From Pipra filicauda (Eukaryota > Chordata > Aves > Passeriformes > Pipridae): DNA of 64,000 nucleotides. Shown here piece by piece: positions 48,501 to 60,900 of the stretch. The translations under genes and the position numbers were made by a program. Every line of letters begins with the position of its first letter. Position 1 is the first letter of the stretch. The stretch lies in contig NW_024104532.1 of NCBI RefSeq assembly GCF_003945595.2, positions 3,471,501 to 3,535,500 of the forward strand, written 5' to 3'. The notes beneath the pieces were generated by a model. The model did not search any database, was not told the origin of the DNA, and was given only the letters and a program-made list of their open reading frames with translations.

Positions 48501-51500
48501 CTTTTCAAAGATCACTGCACAATTTGTTACTTATTTCTACAAATTTAGAAAGAAAATATCTCATACGCCTGCTGCAATCAGCAGTGCAACAAAGCAAGTA
48601 AACACCACATTTGTTAATGTTTCCAAAGATCTTTCCATCCCATTGAACTATTCCATTGGTTCAATCTGTAGAACAAGAACGTAAATAACTTAGATTACTT
48701 ATTTTAATTAAAAAAAAAATAAAAAGGACCTCTCAATTTTGCAGTGCTGCATCCCACAATCTCCACAGCCAGCCCTGGGATGTGGGGAATAATGCAACCT
48801 TCAGTCCTGCTTTAGCAAAACAGATGAAGTTCTTACTTGTTCTTCTCTTTCTGGTGTTTTTGGAAAATACAGAAAGGAAAAAATTGTCAGACAAAAATAG
48901 TCTATGTGTCACTTCAAGCCAATCACCAGGGACCTGGACTCAGAGCCCATTGAAGTCAGTGGAAAGATTCCTCCCGACTTCCACAGGGTTTGGCTCAGAC
49001 CCACACCAATGTGCTTCTTGCAGGTGTAGGTTTACATGTTTCTTTTTAGACTGCGTGAACAAAGACTGCCCTCAAGAACCACCTTAACCACAGCTGCATT
49101 TGTCTCTAGCAGGGAGCTTCCACCCTGCCTTCAGCAATGTTCCTGGTCCAGGGCCAAATCTCCAAGCCAGCACATCCCTCTGTCTTCTCCAAACCTGTCA
49201 CTTTTGCAGGGCCCACATTTCTAAGTGTCCAGTCACACAGAGCTGGCCTGTCTCTCCCCTGCATTTTTTTTTGCCCACATGGCTCACACCACTGCCACCC
49301 AAGCGCCTGCAGAACCATCCAAAGTTACCCAGGAACTGCAGAATTAACATCCCACATTGACATTCCTCTGAGGAGATGTGTCTGTTCTCTGCTGCTGGAT
49401 TGCAGGACAGGGTACACAGTGACATACACACACACACACATATATATAAACATTTCTTTCATTTTCATTTTATCCTTTTAGATAGTCCCAAGCAAACTGT
49501 CTTCTGAATATTTCACTTCATATTCCAGAATACTGAATGAGGAACTGGGAATTTTTAATCCAACTTGAGGTTAAAAATCAAATTATTTTTTTCATTTCTT
49601 AGATTATTTCAGCTGGATTCTAACTCCAAGTGTATCAGGCTCAATGTCTTGAAGGCTCCACCAGGTAACACAGGCATCACTAACAACCAAGAACTAAGAT
49701 CTCCTTCTGTGTTTAGTGCAGAAGAGATGCCCACACTAGTAGCAGTTCTGCAAACCAAACAGAAAGTGAAATCAATGTGAACCTCGCTTAAATAGGTCAC
49801 TTATCTGCTTGGGTTTTCCCCTCTACCCCCCTGCTCCCCAAATGGTCTTTGAACATTCAGAGTTCTTCAAGTCACCAAAGGGACAATTACACACTCCACT
49901 GAGCACAAAAACAAAACTTGCATAATACAGTGTTCAACTCAGAGGGTTAAAGGACGCCCCCGGGAGCAGCAGCAGTGACAAATAAGCATGTTGAATGTTC
50001 CTTCACCTTTCTGACTGCTCATTAAGCTTTGGCACAGTTCCATGTATGAACTCACTGCACCAGAACAGTCTTGGTCCCCACTGGTGGGTTTGTATGTGCA
50101 ATACAAACAGGTCCTGGGATGGGCAAGCACAGGGGTAACAAATGTGCCAAAGGTAAGCCAGGCTCTGAGGTCCACCACACTGCAGAAGGTGATCTGGGTC
50201 TCTTCACAAACTGGAAATGAACATGGAATATGCCAGGGACAACCCATGCAAGAATTTACTCACTTTGACAAAAATGAAACTACAGCCATCTCTAACTCTT
50301 GAGCACAGGATGAGGAATCAGGAGAGATTGGCTTTCTGCCTGGTTCTGCTGCTCACTCCCACACTGACACTGTGCCACCTTTCAGCTCTGCACCTTTCCC
50401 TGTGCCTCAGCTTCCCCATGTCCATTGTGTGGGTCTGTATGTCAAAGCTACTGAGTGGATTTTTTAAAGAAAGCAAGCCAGAAGAGGGAAGGGGGAGATG
50501 GAAAGGCAAATGCTTCCAGTATTAGTCAGCCCTTGCTTTGGCTGAGTAAGTAGCACAGAGAAGTGGAAGTAAAAGGAACCACGAAGGCTGGAAGCACTAG
50601 GTTTCAGACAAGTCCACTGTGACAATGATGCCCCTTTAACAGAGGGGACAGTTCAAATCAGCAGCCCTAAGCTTGGTCCTCCTGGGCTTTGCTCGCAGCC
50701 AGCAGTGTTCAATGTGCTGCTTTGTCTTTCAGAAAGAACATGTAATTGCTATCTCTCATTATCTACAGATGTGCAGATATCAGAACTGACCCAACAACCA
50801 GACTGAGCTGCTGGCCAGAGCCAAGGACTGAGGTTCACAAGAGGCTTAGGAAGACTATCCTGAGAGATGAGAATTGGGTTTCTGCTGTTCAATTCAAGCC
50901 ATTCACCCCTTGAAAACACCTGCTGGTTTCTTCCCTCACACTCTCAGGGAAGCAAAAGACAATTTCATGCTGTTCCTCGTCTGCTTCCTCTGTATCCTTC
51001 CATCAGTTCCCACCAGTGGCTTCCCTACCAGGTGTCACATCTGGAGGGATGCAAAACTGACAGGCAGAGAGATGCCTGCATGGCCATCTCAGATTAACCA
51101 CTTCCATGCTTTTCCCTGTGTAAATGTGGGTTCAGTCACAGTGTCACTGGTAGGTAAATAAACGGAGACTGTGGAAGTTCTCCTCCAGTTTGGGACGATA
51201 TCAATTGTATGATCCTGGCCCTGCCAAAGCTAACATCAAATGTTGCCTTTAATGCCTGCAAAATTATAACAATGCAATGCTGTGACATTCCCCAGAGTGA
51301 TTCTCTTCAAAACAAGACAGTGGAACAACGAAAAGATGAAATGTCCATCTCTGCAGGAGCTCACCAAATGCACGTGGGAGAAAGGAAGCAGGAGCCCAGC
51401 AGAGCACAAACCACAGTGAGAGGACCTGAAGCAAGGTGAGCATTTCGCTTCTACTTTGAAGGATTAAAGTCTTTAGAGGACAGACTGATAATCTTGCAGC

Positions 51501-54120
51501 ATTGCTCTATCAAAGCATTTTCCTGGGAAGAGGGTGTGGGATCACTACACACAAGGACAAATAATTTCCTAGTGAAGACTGAACCATTTGATGGCAAAGT
51601 AAAATAGAGAAAATCCCAGATTCCTGGCAGTGGGTGGCATTTACAAATCACTTAGGTTAAAAAATCCTGATAAAAAAACCCGCAAGCTAAGAAATTTCGG
51701 GCACCCCCAAATTTCTGTGCATTTATCTAGCACTTGTCAATTGAGATTTCTGCTTTACATGTGAACTCCTAAAGACACAGAAGTGACTTCCAGGGGATCT
51801 CTGGAAACGATAGTGACTTGAAAACTAAAAATATTCCCAGATCCTGGGTAATGCCCCACTGACTGACCACTTTCTTAAACACAAGGCAGCTAAGATACTG
51901 GCTAAGCTACAATGGTGTGGGGTAGAAGATAACAGGATTTATAGGGTTATGTTTAACAAGGTTGAAGGTTAACAGGATTTTAAGGTTAGGATTTAAAATA
52001 ACACAGGAAAAATGGGAATCCACAGTTACAAAGAACTGCCTGTATTATTAATTTCTTACTCCCTGACTCTGCACAGACTGTAAATCAACCCAGATCAGGA
52101 GACGTCACCAGCCAGTTCTGTCCTCTCCAGCCCAGAGCACTGGGCTGGCAGACAGGATACACAGGGGTTTTATTTTCAGGGCTCTGACATTGAGCTGTTA
52201 TGTGACACCTGGAAAGTCACACTACATTTCTGCTTCTTCTCCCACCAGCTGTTGGTTTAGGTTATGATTATTACTATTATTTCTACCCCTGCTGCTACAG
52301 GCACTACCACAGGAATCCCCCGCAGATACCAGGGTCTCATTGTGCAAATCACCATGTGCACACAATTCTGTAAAAACACTCTTCTCCCAGGAGAAATTTA
52401 TGCCCTAAACCAAAGGAAAACAGGTGGAAACAGGCAGAAGGCAGAGTGCTGGCATGGGGGAAACAGGGCACTGAGGAAGCCCCCTCACGCCGGGCTCACG
52501 GAGTGTCCTGGCCCAAAGGTCTTTTCGGGACTACTAATCATCGCCATGGTATCAGCAATACACAGTTTATAAGCACAAAGCTCCTGCGATGCACAAGGGG
52601 ATTAAAAACACAGGGAAACAGATCCTCAATGCCCAGAAGAAAATCTTCAATTCACACCTTTAATCTTTCCTAACAATTGCGCTTTTGCGTATTTGAGTTG
52701 CTCTCCGAATATTGCTGCTTACAAGTATTTGACACAAAGTCATGCCAAGGAGCACTTTTGCTTGCTTTTGTTTTTCCATGGACGCAGAACCTAAAAAAAA
52801 AAATCACCTGCTAGAAATACTGGACTGCCATGGCTGCATGGCCTGAGTTTTTCTTTCAACATCATGAGATTTTAGGCGGGTTTGCTTTGTTGTGGGCTAT
52901 GCCTGGTATGGACTGGAGCGGATTATAGGTTTTCTTGCACTTCTATCTTCATTAGTTCTACATCACAGGGAGTGTGGAATGCATGCATCGCCAACCCAAG
53001 AAAATTAAGATGTGACATTGTTTTTCAAGGACATATGCTTGGGGCATATGTTTTTACCCTACTTCTCCTCTATTAATGCATAAATCCCAAATGGAGTACC
53101 AACAAAAATAAAGGGGAAAATCGTGACCCAGTTTAAGGTTGTGTGGGGTTTTTTTCTTTCATTCTTTTGCTTTTCAAGGCAAAAGACAGAACAGAGGCCA
53201 CAAGGAGAGCTGCCAAAACACATATGCATGTTGGACGCTTTTGTCTAAAGACACTATGAAGTGCTAAAATATTAAATATGTCAACCAGAAAGGTTTCCTC
53301 TGGTCTTTGGAGGAGTTCTGCAAAATGGCAATAAAAATGTAAAAGAAGAATGTTGAATAATCAAATGTGGTTTCTTTTTTTAAATGTAAATAGTGAAGGC
53401 TGAGTGTCAGTGAGTTGAGGCTGAGTCCTGGATCCTTCAGGCTTAAGAGCAGAGACAGCTCAAGGATCTTCAGCCCCATTCCTTTTGCTGTGCTGGAGGG
53501 ATCATTTCTAGGGATAAGAGACTAGCAAATATCCCAAATTGTGAGCATCAAGACCAAAAATACTGCATCAGAGAGTTTTTTGCACCATCTAATCCAGGCT
53601 CTGAAATTCAGAATAAGCTTGGTTTTTCAGTTCCCTTGCCCAGCTCTGAGTTGTTCAGAGCCAAACTTTAGACTTGGAGCTGTTTTCCAGTCCTAATGAT
53701 CTGCTCAGGTCCTGACTTCTCCAACAGTACTGCAGGATGCAGAGGAGAGGATGCAGAGAAGAGGATATTTGAAAAAGCAAACAATTTGCCTCAGGTGAAC
53801 TCAGCAGTGACCCCCAAATTCAACCCCAGAGGTCAGTAAACAGCCACTGAAGGGCAGCGACAAACATTGCTCACGAGTTTGAGAACAAGCCGGGACATAA
53901 AGTCCACTCTCCCTCCCCAAGTGTGTCGTGCTGTTTATCATCATTGCTGCTGTTTAGTCGTTCAGATCACACTTCCCCACTCCATCACACAGCACAGTGA
54001 CAGGGCACTCCGAGACACTAAGATCTGGAGTTGTAACAGGAACCCTAAACTGTGTTGGTGGCACTTGTTTTTTTATTATTATTATTATTTTTGTCTGCAA
54101 GTAAATACCAAGTAATTATG
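45566..54120. other. Intergenic, no gene seen
   Basis: About 8.5 kb without a supportable exon or CR1. It contains A17 at 46604-46620, an (AC)n-(TA)n run at 49426-49449, degenerate GGTTA-rich repeats at about 51940-52000 and a (TTA)n run at 54072-54088. Confidence 0.5.
49426..49449. repeat. (AC)n-(TA)n microsatellite
   Basis: Alternating purine-pyrimidine run in which AC repeats pass directly into TA repeats. Confidence 0.85.
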
Positions 54121-54640
54121 GTGTTCTGAAGTGACCTTATGGAGCATGTGCTCAAGTCCGTGGACCTCAGCCAAAGCTACTATTGTGGATTTCATGCCAA
54201 GGCTCGGGAGAACCCTGGCTCCCTCCCATTGTTTTCTTTGGCTGGGCTCTATGAATTCTCAGCCTGGCAAGAAAGCCCCATTTTAAAAGTACTGGCAAAC
54301 ATCGTGCAGTTTGTCACACCACGGCTTATGATTTAGGACCTTGATTTAGGCTCAACACTGGGCTCTTTTGTTTCGCTGTGTTGGTACATCGTTCGCAACT
54401 TTGTGTTAGTTAATAAACGTCAGTCGGCTGGGAGCGTGGCATGTCCAGTATTGCAGAGAGGATTTTCCCTTGAATATACAATCCATAGTGGGAATGACTG
54501 AGGGAAATTGAAACAGCTCTATCCATCAGCCGGAGGCTTAAGCTCGTGTAAACAAGGCTTTCTAATACAATGGATGCTTCAGTGATAAAATGATATTGCT
54601 GCATACCTGGGTAAACTCAGAGCTGGGGGATAAGGATTTG
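54121..54640. promoter_or_regulatory. Candidate conserved non-coding element
   Basis: Non-repetitive sequence with about eleven CpGs kept outside any island (for example in ACATCGTTCGCAAC and AACGTCAGTCGGCTGGG). It also has a GTAAACA forkhead core at 54548-54554 and GTTAATAAACG near 54410. Frames through it are short. Kept CpGs in a CpG-poor background suggest constraint, but this is inference. Confidence 0.4.
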
Positions 54641-54641
54641 C

Positions 54642-54643
<2 letters not shown>

Positions 54644-54676
<33 letters not shown>
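54644..54676 (-). repeat. T33 tract (A33 on the minus strand)
   Basis: The longest homopolymer in the window. On the minus strand it is an A tract directly after a sequence with an AATAAA signal 14 bases earlier (complement of TTTATT at 54691-54696), as at the 3' end of a reverse-transcribed mRNA. Confidence 0.9.
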
Positions 54677-54678
<2 letters not shown>

Positions 54679-54960
54679 TAGAAACTCATTTTTATTTGTG
54701 ACTCGACCTCAGAAATAGAGGTGAAATTCAAAAGGATTAAAAAAAAATAAAAAAGCAAAACCAACTCTCTGGCTCCACAAATCCTTCTTACAGGTCCCTC
54801 AGGCTTTGCTGGTACACAGTTATAAGCAAAAAATGACTCTGCAAAAAACAGCCCTTTGGTAAAATACAGCTCTTGCACAGCTTGTGTATTTTGGAAGCCA
54901 TATTTGACCATTTTACTAGCTAAGGATACCAAAAACCAGATGCTGAGATTCAGACTCCTC
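54677..54960 (-). pseudogene. Possible retrocopy 3' UTR, parent unknown
   Basis: Minus-strand sequence leading into AATAAA, then 14 bases, then A33: the arrangement of a processed mRNA end. The upstream approximately 280 bases read like a 3' UTR, with an 85-codon frame of no recognised family. I found no clear target-site duplication and cannot name a parent gene, so a chance A-tract next to an AATAAA, or a genuine transcript end with an internal A tract, remains possible. Confidence 0.3.
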
Positions 54961-57900
54961 CAAATCCTCTGTGCATGGAGAGGAGGGGGAAAAGGGCAGG
55001 CTGAATATTTAAAATCAACCTAGTGTGAAGGAGAAAAGTCTTCTTTTGAGAAATAGAGTCAAATAGCTGAAAATCTCTATACTTTTGTGACTGGCACTGC
55101 TGAAACTCAAAAGAAAAAAACAGCCCTCTGTCCTACTCATTGATTGGAATTAATAAAACAGCAAGCATCTCTCTGAAAAAACTGTCACTTTTTTCACTGT
55201 CAAACTAATCAAGAGTAATAGAATACAATTAGTAAATCCTGGGTAAAAATGTAAATGAGCCAGTAAACCAGATAATTAGTAACCATACTGGATAATATCA
55301 CCAGTGACTGACTTGGCAAATGACAAGAGAGATGAAGCTTAGACTCAGGTCTGTTCCCACTAATGCTGAGCCTAGAAAACCAATGGTGTGATTGGTGCTA
55401 CTCCTTGGCCCCTGCAGCCAGTACAGATTCCTCTGGGGTCCAAATAAACAAGGAAATGTTTCATTTCCTCCCTGTATAGTCCAATGTACCCACCTGTAAG
55501 ACTTGGTACTTCCAACTTTCTCGCTGGAGACCTTTGTTGGTTGTATTTTATTTTATCTCCGTGTGATTTGAGGGAGGATTCAGAATTTGGGCTAGGAAAT
55601 GAAAAGTAGGGCCACTCTAATATAGATGTCTGTACAAAAGGCTATCAATTTCCAACCCTTACTGTCTCTTTAACAGCTTAAAAGTATAAGTGAAGAATAT
55701 CAGAGGAACTGCCTGCCAGTGCACGTTCTATATTGATAAAAGAGGGGGGGAAAGGAGGAATATTACTTCATGACAAACAAGAGAGAAAGAAGCCTGACAT
55801 GACCCACTCTCTGGAGCCTTATGGTGTCAAAGTTTGGTGATGTCCCCTCTAGTCTGTATCTCACCCCAACAGGTTTCTCTGGGCTTCTGGCTGATTAGTT
55901 TAACCCAACACAGACACGTTTTCCTCCTTTTATACACCTTGTCTGAGAAAGTACAAAAGTCATCCTTGCTTTGTGGTATAACATTGGAAGCATGGGGGTA
56001 TGACCATATCCTGCTCATACCTAATCATGGTTACAATTCCACCTTGATCCTTTCTCTGGCACTTACCCAGAGCACTTCTAACCAAACCAAAGCCAATTCT
56101 GACCAACATGTAGCAATCTGGATCCTGAACAGCTTGGAAACTCCCCCTCGTTTCATTGGTGAGTCTTTTTCAATACCTGTCAGAACAGCCACAAGCATTC
56201 CAGGGTCCAAAAAAGCACAGGATAAACCAGAGCTAACTGCAGGGAAGGTATCTCCACACCCATGTGCAGTGGGTGGGCTGTGGAGGGATCCCACGTGGCT
56301 CAGTCTCAATTTATTCATGGACACAACTTACAACCTGATGAGCTGCTGCGGTTTCTCACTCAGCCTCAAACGCTCTCACAGCTTTTCTGAAAATACACCT
56401 TAAGGTTCCTTTGCAACCAACTGGAAGCTGACAAAATAAAGACTCTTGGATTAACAAGGTAAAGGGTCAACTCCCAGGCACAGGACCTAGAGTCAGACCC
56501 ATGTCACAGCTCGTTGGTACAAATCCCATTTAAGCTAAAGAAAACTAAAATGTGTGCACGCACGCCCACTCTTATGTCTATGTACACTTCACACCAGCCT
56601 CTGTGATTTCTGGTCCCAAGATCATACACAAACAGGAAAGAGACAATTTTGTGCTTCAGGTGTGGCTGAAATCTCACTCAACTCACCATGCTCATGAGAA
56701 TTCAAGGCTGGATCTCACTGAACAGCTGACCTGACTTCAGTCTTGCCATATGAGGCCAAATCCTAACCGAAACCACCTGTGGTATTTCAATAATATTAAA
56801 TCCAAGCTGAATTCAGCTTTGTACCTGACTCACATCCAGCATCAATTTCCTTGGCCCACTTCTAGTCTCTTGCTGTCAGCACTCCAGGGCTGAGAATCAT
56901 GGAAGAATAAGCTGCATTCTCTTAAACCTCATGGCCAGTGCTGCCAGCTGAAGTGTTATCCCTGTAACCCATACTGGGGATGGGGATTGGGTATGAAATA
57001 GAACAGTTTGTTTTCCAAATCTGATGCAAGGTTTCAGTTATTCAGTTCGCAGTTTTGACTACAAGAGGGTTTAGCCAGCTCTGACAACATATGGATGTGG
57101 TCCATGGTACTAGCTGTTTCCTATAGGATCTGGAAAGATCTGAGGCATGACTCTGTCTTACTGCAGCACTTGGAATTTGCTGTGATGCACAGGAGGAGGA
57201 ATTCCTGGGAAAGGCCAGGGCCTCTCCAAGGATGATCCCAGATGCTCCCTTCATAGCACACCAGGTCCAGAGTGCAATATTCCAAGATCTGTTTGTTTAG
57301 CCAGCATCTGGCTGCCTGCAAGACATACCACTGTTAGTGACCAAATAGGAAAACTCATTTATTGCTATCTCTTTTGGCCTTATTTATAGAACTATTGTTA
57401 ATATCTCAGCTGCTCTGTACTGGACAGCAACAGACCTTATGCCATATAAACATGTCAGACACACACTTCACATATCTGCACAGAGGGGAGGATGTGTTGG
57501 GTCATTTCAACCACAGCATAGAACTGAAGCCCCACCAGGCCATCCTGATTATGGAATTTAAACAGTAAACAGCCCACTGATTCACTGTTTCAAATACATA
57601 ATCTTTTCAACCCCCTCTTCCGATACCATGAGGGAAAGGTGATGCTCGTGACCAAAAAATGAGAATGTGGATGTGTGGTGCAGGTTCATCTCACCAGTAC
57701 AGGTATACACAAGCAGGAATGCAAACATTAGGCAGAATTGTTTATGATATGAACAGTGGGCTGGCATCTACCATTTCATCACCTATTTCTGTTAAAAGAC
57801 GAATCCTCATCTCTATTTGCCACCAGCATAGAGGAAATTGCTTCAACTAACTGTATATATGTGACAAAGTAACTGTAGTTATGCTCACGTGCCAAAATGA

Positions 57901-60900
57901 GGGAGGGCCACCAGACGTTCTGAGGACAGAACAGCAATTTCATCCTTGTACAGGAAAGATTCACTGAAATGAAGATATCAAGAGCAAGAAGATGAACAGA
58001 AGACCGAAGAAGAACATGTTGCTTTTCCCCCCTCAAGGGCCTGATACCACAACCATTAAATCAGTATCAAAACTTCCAGTGCATTCAGAAAAGAATTTAA
58101 ATATTTCTGGAAAGAAACATATTCTGTACAAAATGTCATTTCTGTTGAAAGAATATTTGGACAAGAAAACAGTAATTGTTATTATTGGCAATATCACAGA
58201 AATAAGGCCCTGGTTGTCCTTTCTTAGAAGGGTTAAACCTCCTATTATGAAATGGGAAAACAATCTTGGTAGGGAAAAATTTTCCAGCCAATACCCATCC
58301 AAAACTGCAGGTCATCAGCAAATATATCCAAATACACAATAAGGTCATACGAAGAAATTCAGAGAACAGCCCTCTTTCTCTAGAATATTAAGTACTGGAA
58401 CAAATAACAGCAACATCCTTACGAGTTGTTCACATTTTTCCCAGCACAGCTCTTCATGCTGAGAGTTGCTTTCTTTTTCCTATCACACTGTATGGATTTT
58501 TCTCTCTCATCATCTGTCTCCCCTCCATTCCAAGTAAAGCAAGGAATATGTGTTCTTCTGGAGTCACCTATTAGACTGCAGGTCCCTGGAGCCTGCAGAC
58601 ACAGTTATCCCAGCTAGAAGCCTTTTTTGTTTGTTTGGGGTCTTTTTAAATGAAAGAGAACACTTAAATAACCCCTCCCTCATTCCTCTTCTTGGTTTCC
58701 TGTAACCCTCATGCCACCCAGTCCCATCTCCTCATTGCTTTCACCTTCTCTCCTGTTCCTTGGTCCTTTCCCCTTGCTTTTTTTTTGTGCCAGAAGTGGC
58801 TTTATCTACAACTATAATCCTTACCAAGGAAGCCTGTTGACACAGGTCTGACCACAAGTCTGCCATACCAGCCTTTAGAGGGGAAAATACAAGGTAGATG
58901 AGTTCAGAGATCAGAGCTCCTTCCCCCACCACTCTAGTCAAAGGCAGAAAATTTGCATCTATATCACAAAATATGCATCTTGTCCATACAGTCCATATTT
59001 ATATATAGTCCATATTTATATATAAATATAGTCCAGTCGGTTGTTACAGGTATAGCCTAAACGTATCTTAATGATTCCTTTGAAAAACCTCACTGTCTTT
59101 CAGATCATTCTCAGAATATTTCTTGCCCCAAGATTTTCAACAATGACTGCTATAATTTCTTACCCAACCCTAATACCACACTTCCTTTTATACTGTATAA
59201 TTATTTCTCATCCTACAGTGCTACCTTAATGTTATTTTTTTAATAAATCACATTCAGTGTTGGCACACGTGACCCAGTTCAGGAGAGTGATGCTTCAGCC
59301 ACTAACACTCACAGGTTTGGGGCGAGTTGGAAGCTCCCCCAGGGATGAACTCTTTGGAGATACACACACATGGAAAAGAGCTTTAAAATTAAAAGTAAGA
59401 CCATGGCAGTGAGTAATACAGAAATAGCGTCTCCAGGTTGGGACTTTACAGCTGGGGCAGCCCATAACACTGCAAGCCTTCTTTTTGCAACAATAATTTT
59501 AGGCAGAGGGGTCATAATACCTTCATAGGCTTTCCATAAACGTTTTATACACTGTTGTGGCAAGATAAGGTAAAAAAAAATAACTTCAAAACTTTGAATG
59601 CCCAAAATTTCTTAGTTGTACTTCTCTAATCCTCCCAGAAGTGATATAATCCTCCCAGAGCCTATTGAACCAAGGTCTGTTTGCTCAGTCCAAACATTAT
59701 TAATGATGTGGGCTCGAAAGAATTTCTTCTTTTCTCTCTTCTCTTAGTTTCCACATTTTGGACAACTTTTCAACAAAAAGATGAAGCACTATCTGCTTTC
59801 AAAGTGCCCCTAATTAGGTAATTACTGGGAGCATAAAACACACAAATTTATTGTAATTGAACCCACCGCAGACTGAGGCCAGCCAGTGCTCAGAGTTCAC
59901 TCCACTGGCAGCACAGAGACATCTTACCCTGTCCAAACCCTTTTTCTGTAAAGGAGTAAGACATCTCCAGTGTCCCTCACGATGGAGTTACACTGCTGAC
60001 CCCTTCCTGAACAAACTTTGCAAACCACGAGCACCCACATCTGAGCAGAAACCAAGATTAAACACAGTTGTTTGCAGAACCTTTTCCTGCAGAAGTTCTC
60101 AAAGTTCTTTTCCAAAAGATCTCCCTCCCATCCCACAGACATCCTGTACTGGGTCAGCAGCTCACCACCCGGCCATATCTCAATCCACGCCAGGGACAGA
60201 AGGAACTTTTTGTTCCTTCAGCAGCTCCTGGGAGCCAGATCTCCTGTTGCTCCCCAGCAGTGGCCACAGCCCTGCTCAAACCGGCCATTTCTGGGGTCAG
60301 TCCTCTAAATCTCAATTGCCCCCCATGCTCTTCATTTACGTGTCTGAGTCAAGTGAGATTGTCCAGCCCTTGGTACCAGGGCAGCCAAGTGCTCTTCTGA
60401 GAGCTGCCCAGCACCTGCCCACAGGGGTGTGGATCTCTGCCACTGTCTGGGGATAGAACAGGGCAAAACCCTTCGGGTGAAGGGAAAAAAACCAGCAAGT
60501 GGCAGGCTGGCTGGATGTGTATGAACTCTAGTAAATTGTTTCCATTGAAAAATAAACATCCCAAAGAGGAAGGGAAAAAAAAAGAAAAGAAAAAAGGAAA
60601 AATAAATTAAAATATTTAGGTTTTATAAATCAGTCATATTAGTAATTTTTTAATATTTATTTCACTATGTTTCTGAAATATTCCAAAGTTGGAACAAAGT
60701 ACAGCATCTGAGTTAAACATTTTTTATTTGACCTGAAGTGATTATAATTCTGGAATTAGTTTTGGGGTTTTTTTATCCTGCCTGCTTAATTCAAAATCAA
60801 GACCTTTCTTCTGAATTTTCAGATAAGCTAAGCAAATCTGAAAAATTTATCAGTAGCACAAGCCTTGTTGTGAATTATCTGATATCCTCGCATGAAAGAC

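Noticed and set aside
51925..52000. Interstitial telomeric repeat
   Set aside because: The units are degenerate and not TTAGGG in phase.
55834..56403. 189-codon plus-strand frame
   Set aside because: No recognised motif; similar chance frames occur throughout the window.
59857..60456. 199-codon plus-strand frame
   Set aside because: Ser/Pro/Gln-rich without a domain, and an overlapping frame of 110 codons in another phase shows the stop density is simply low here.
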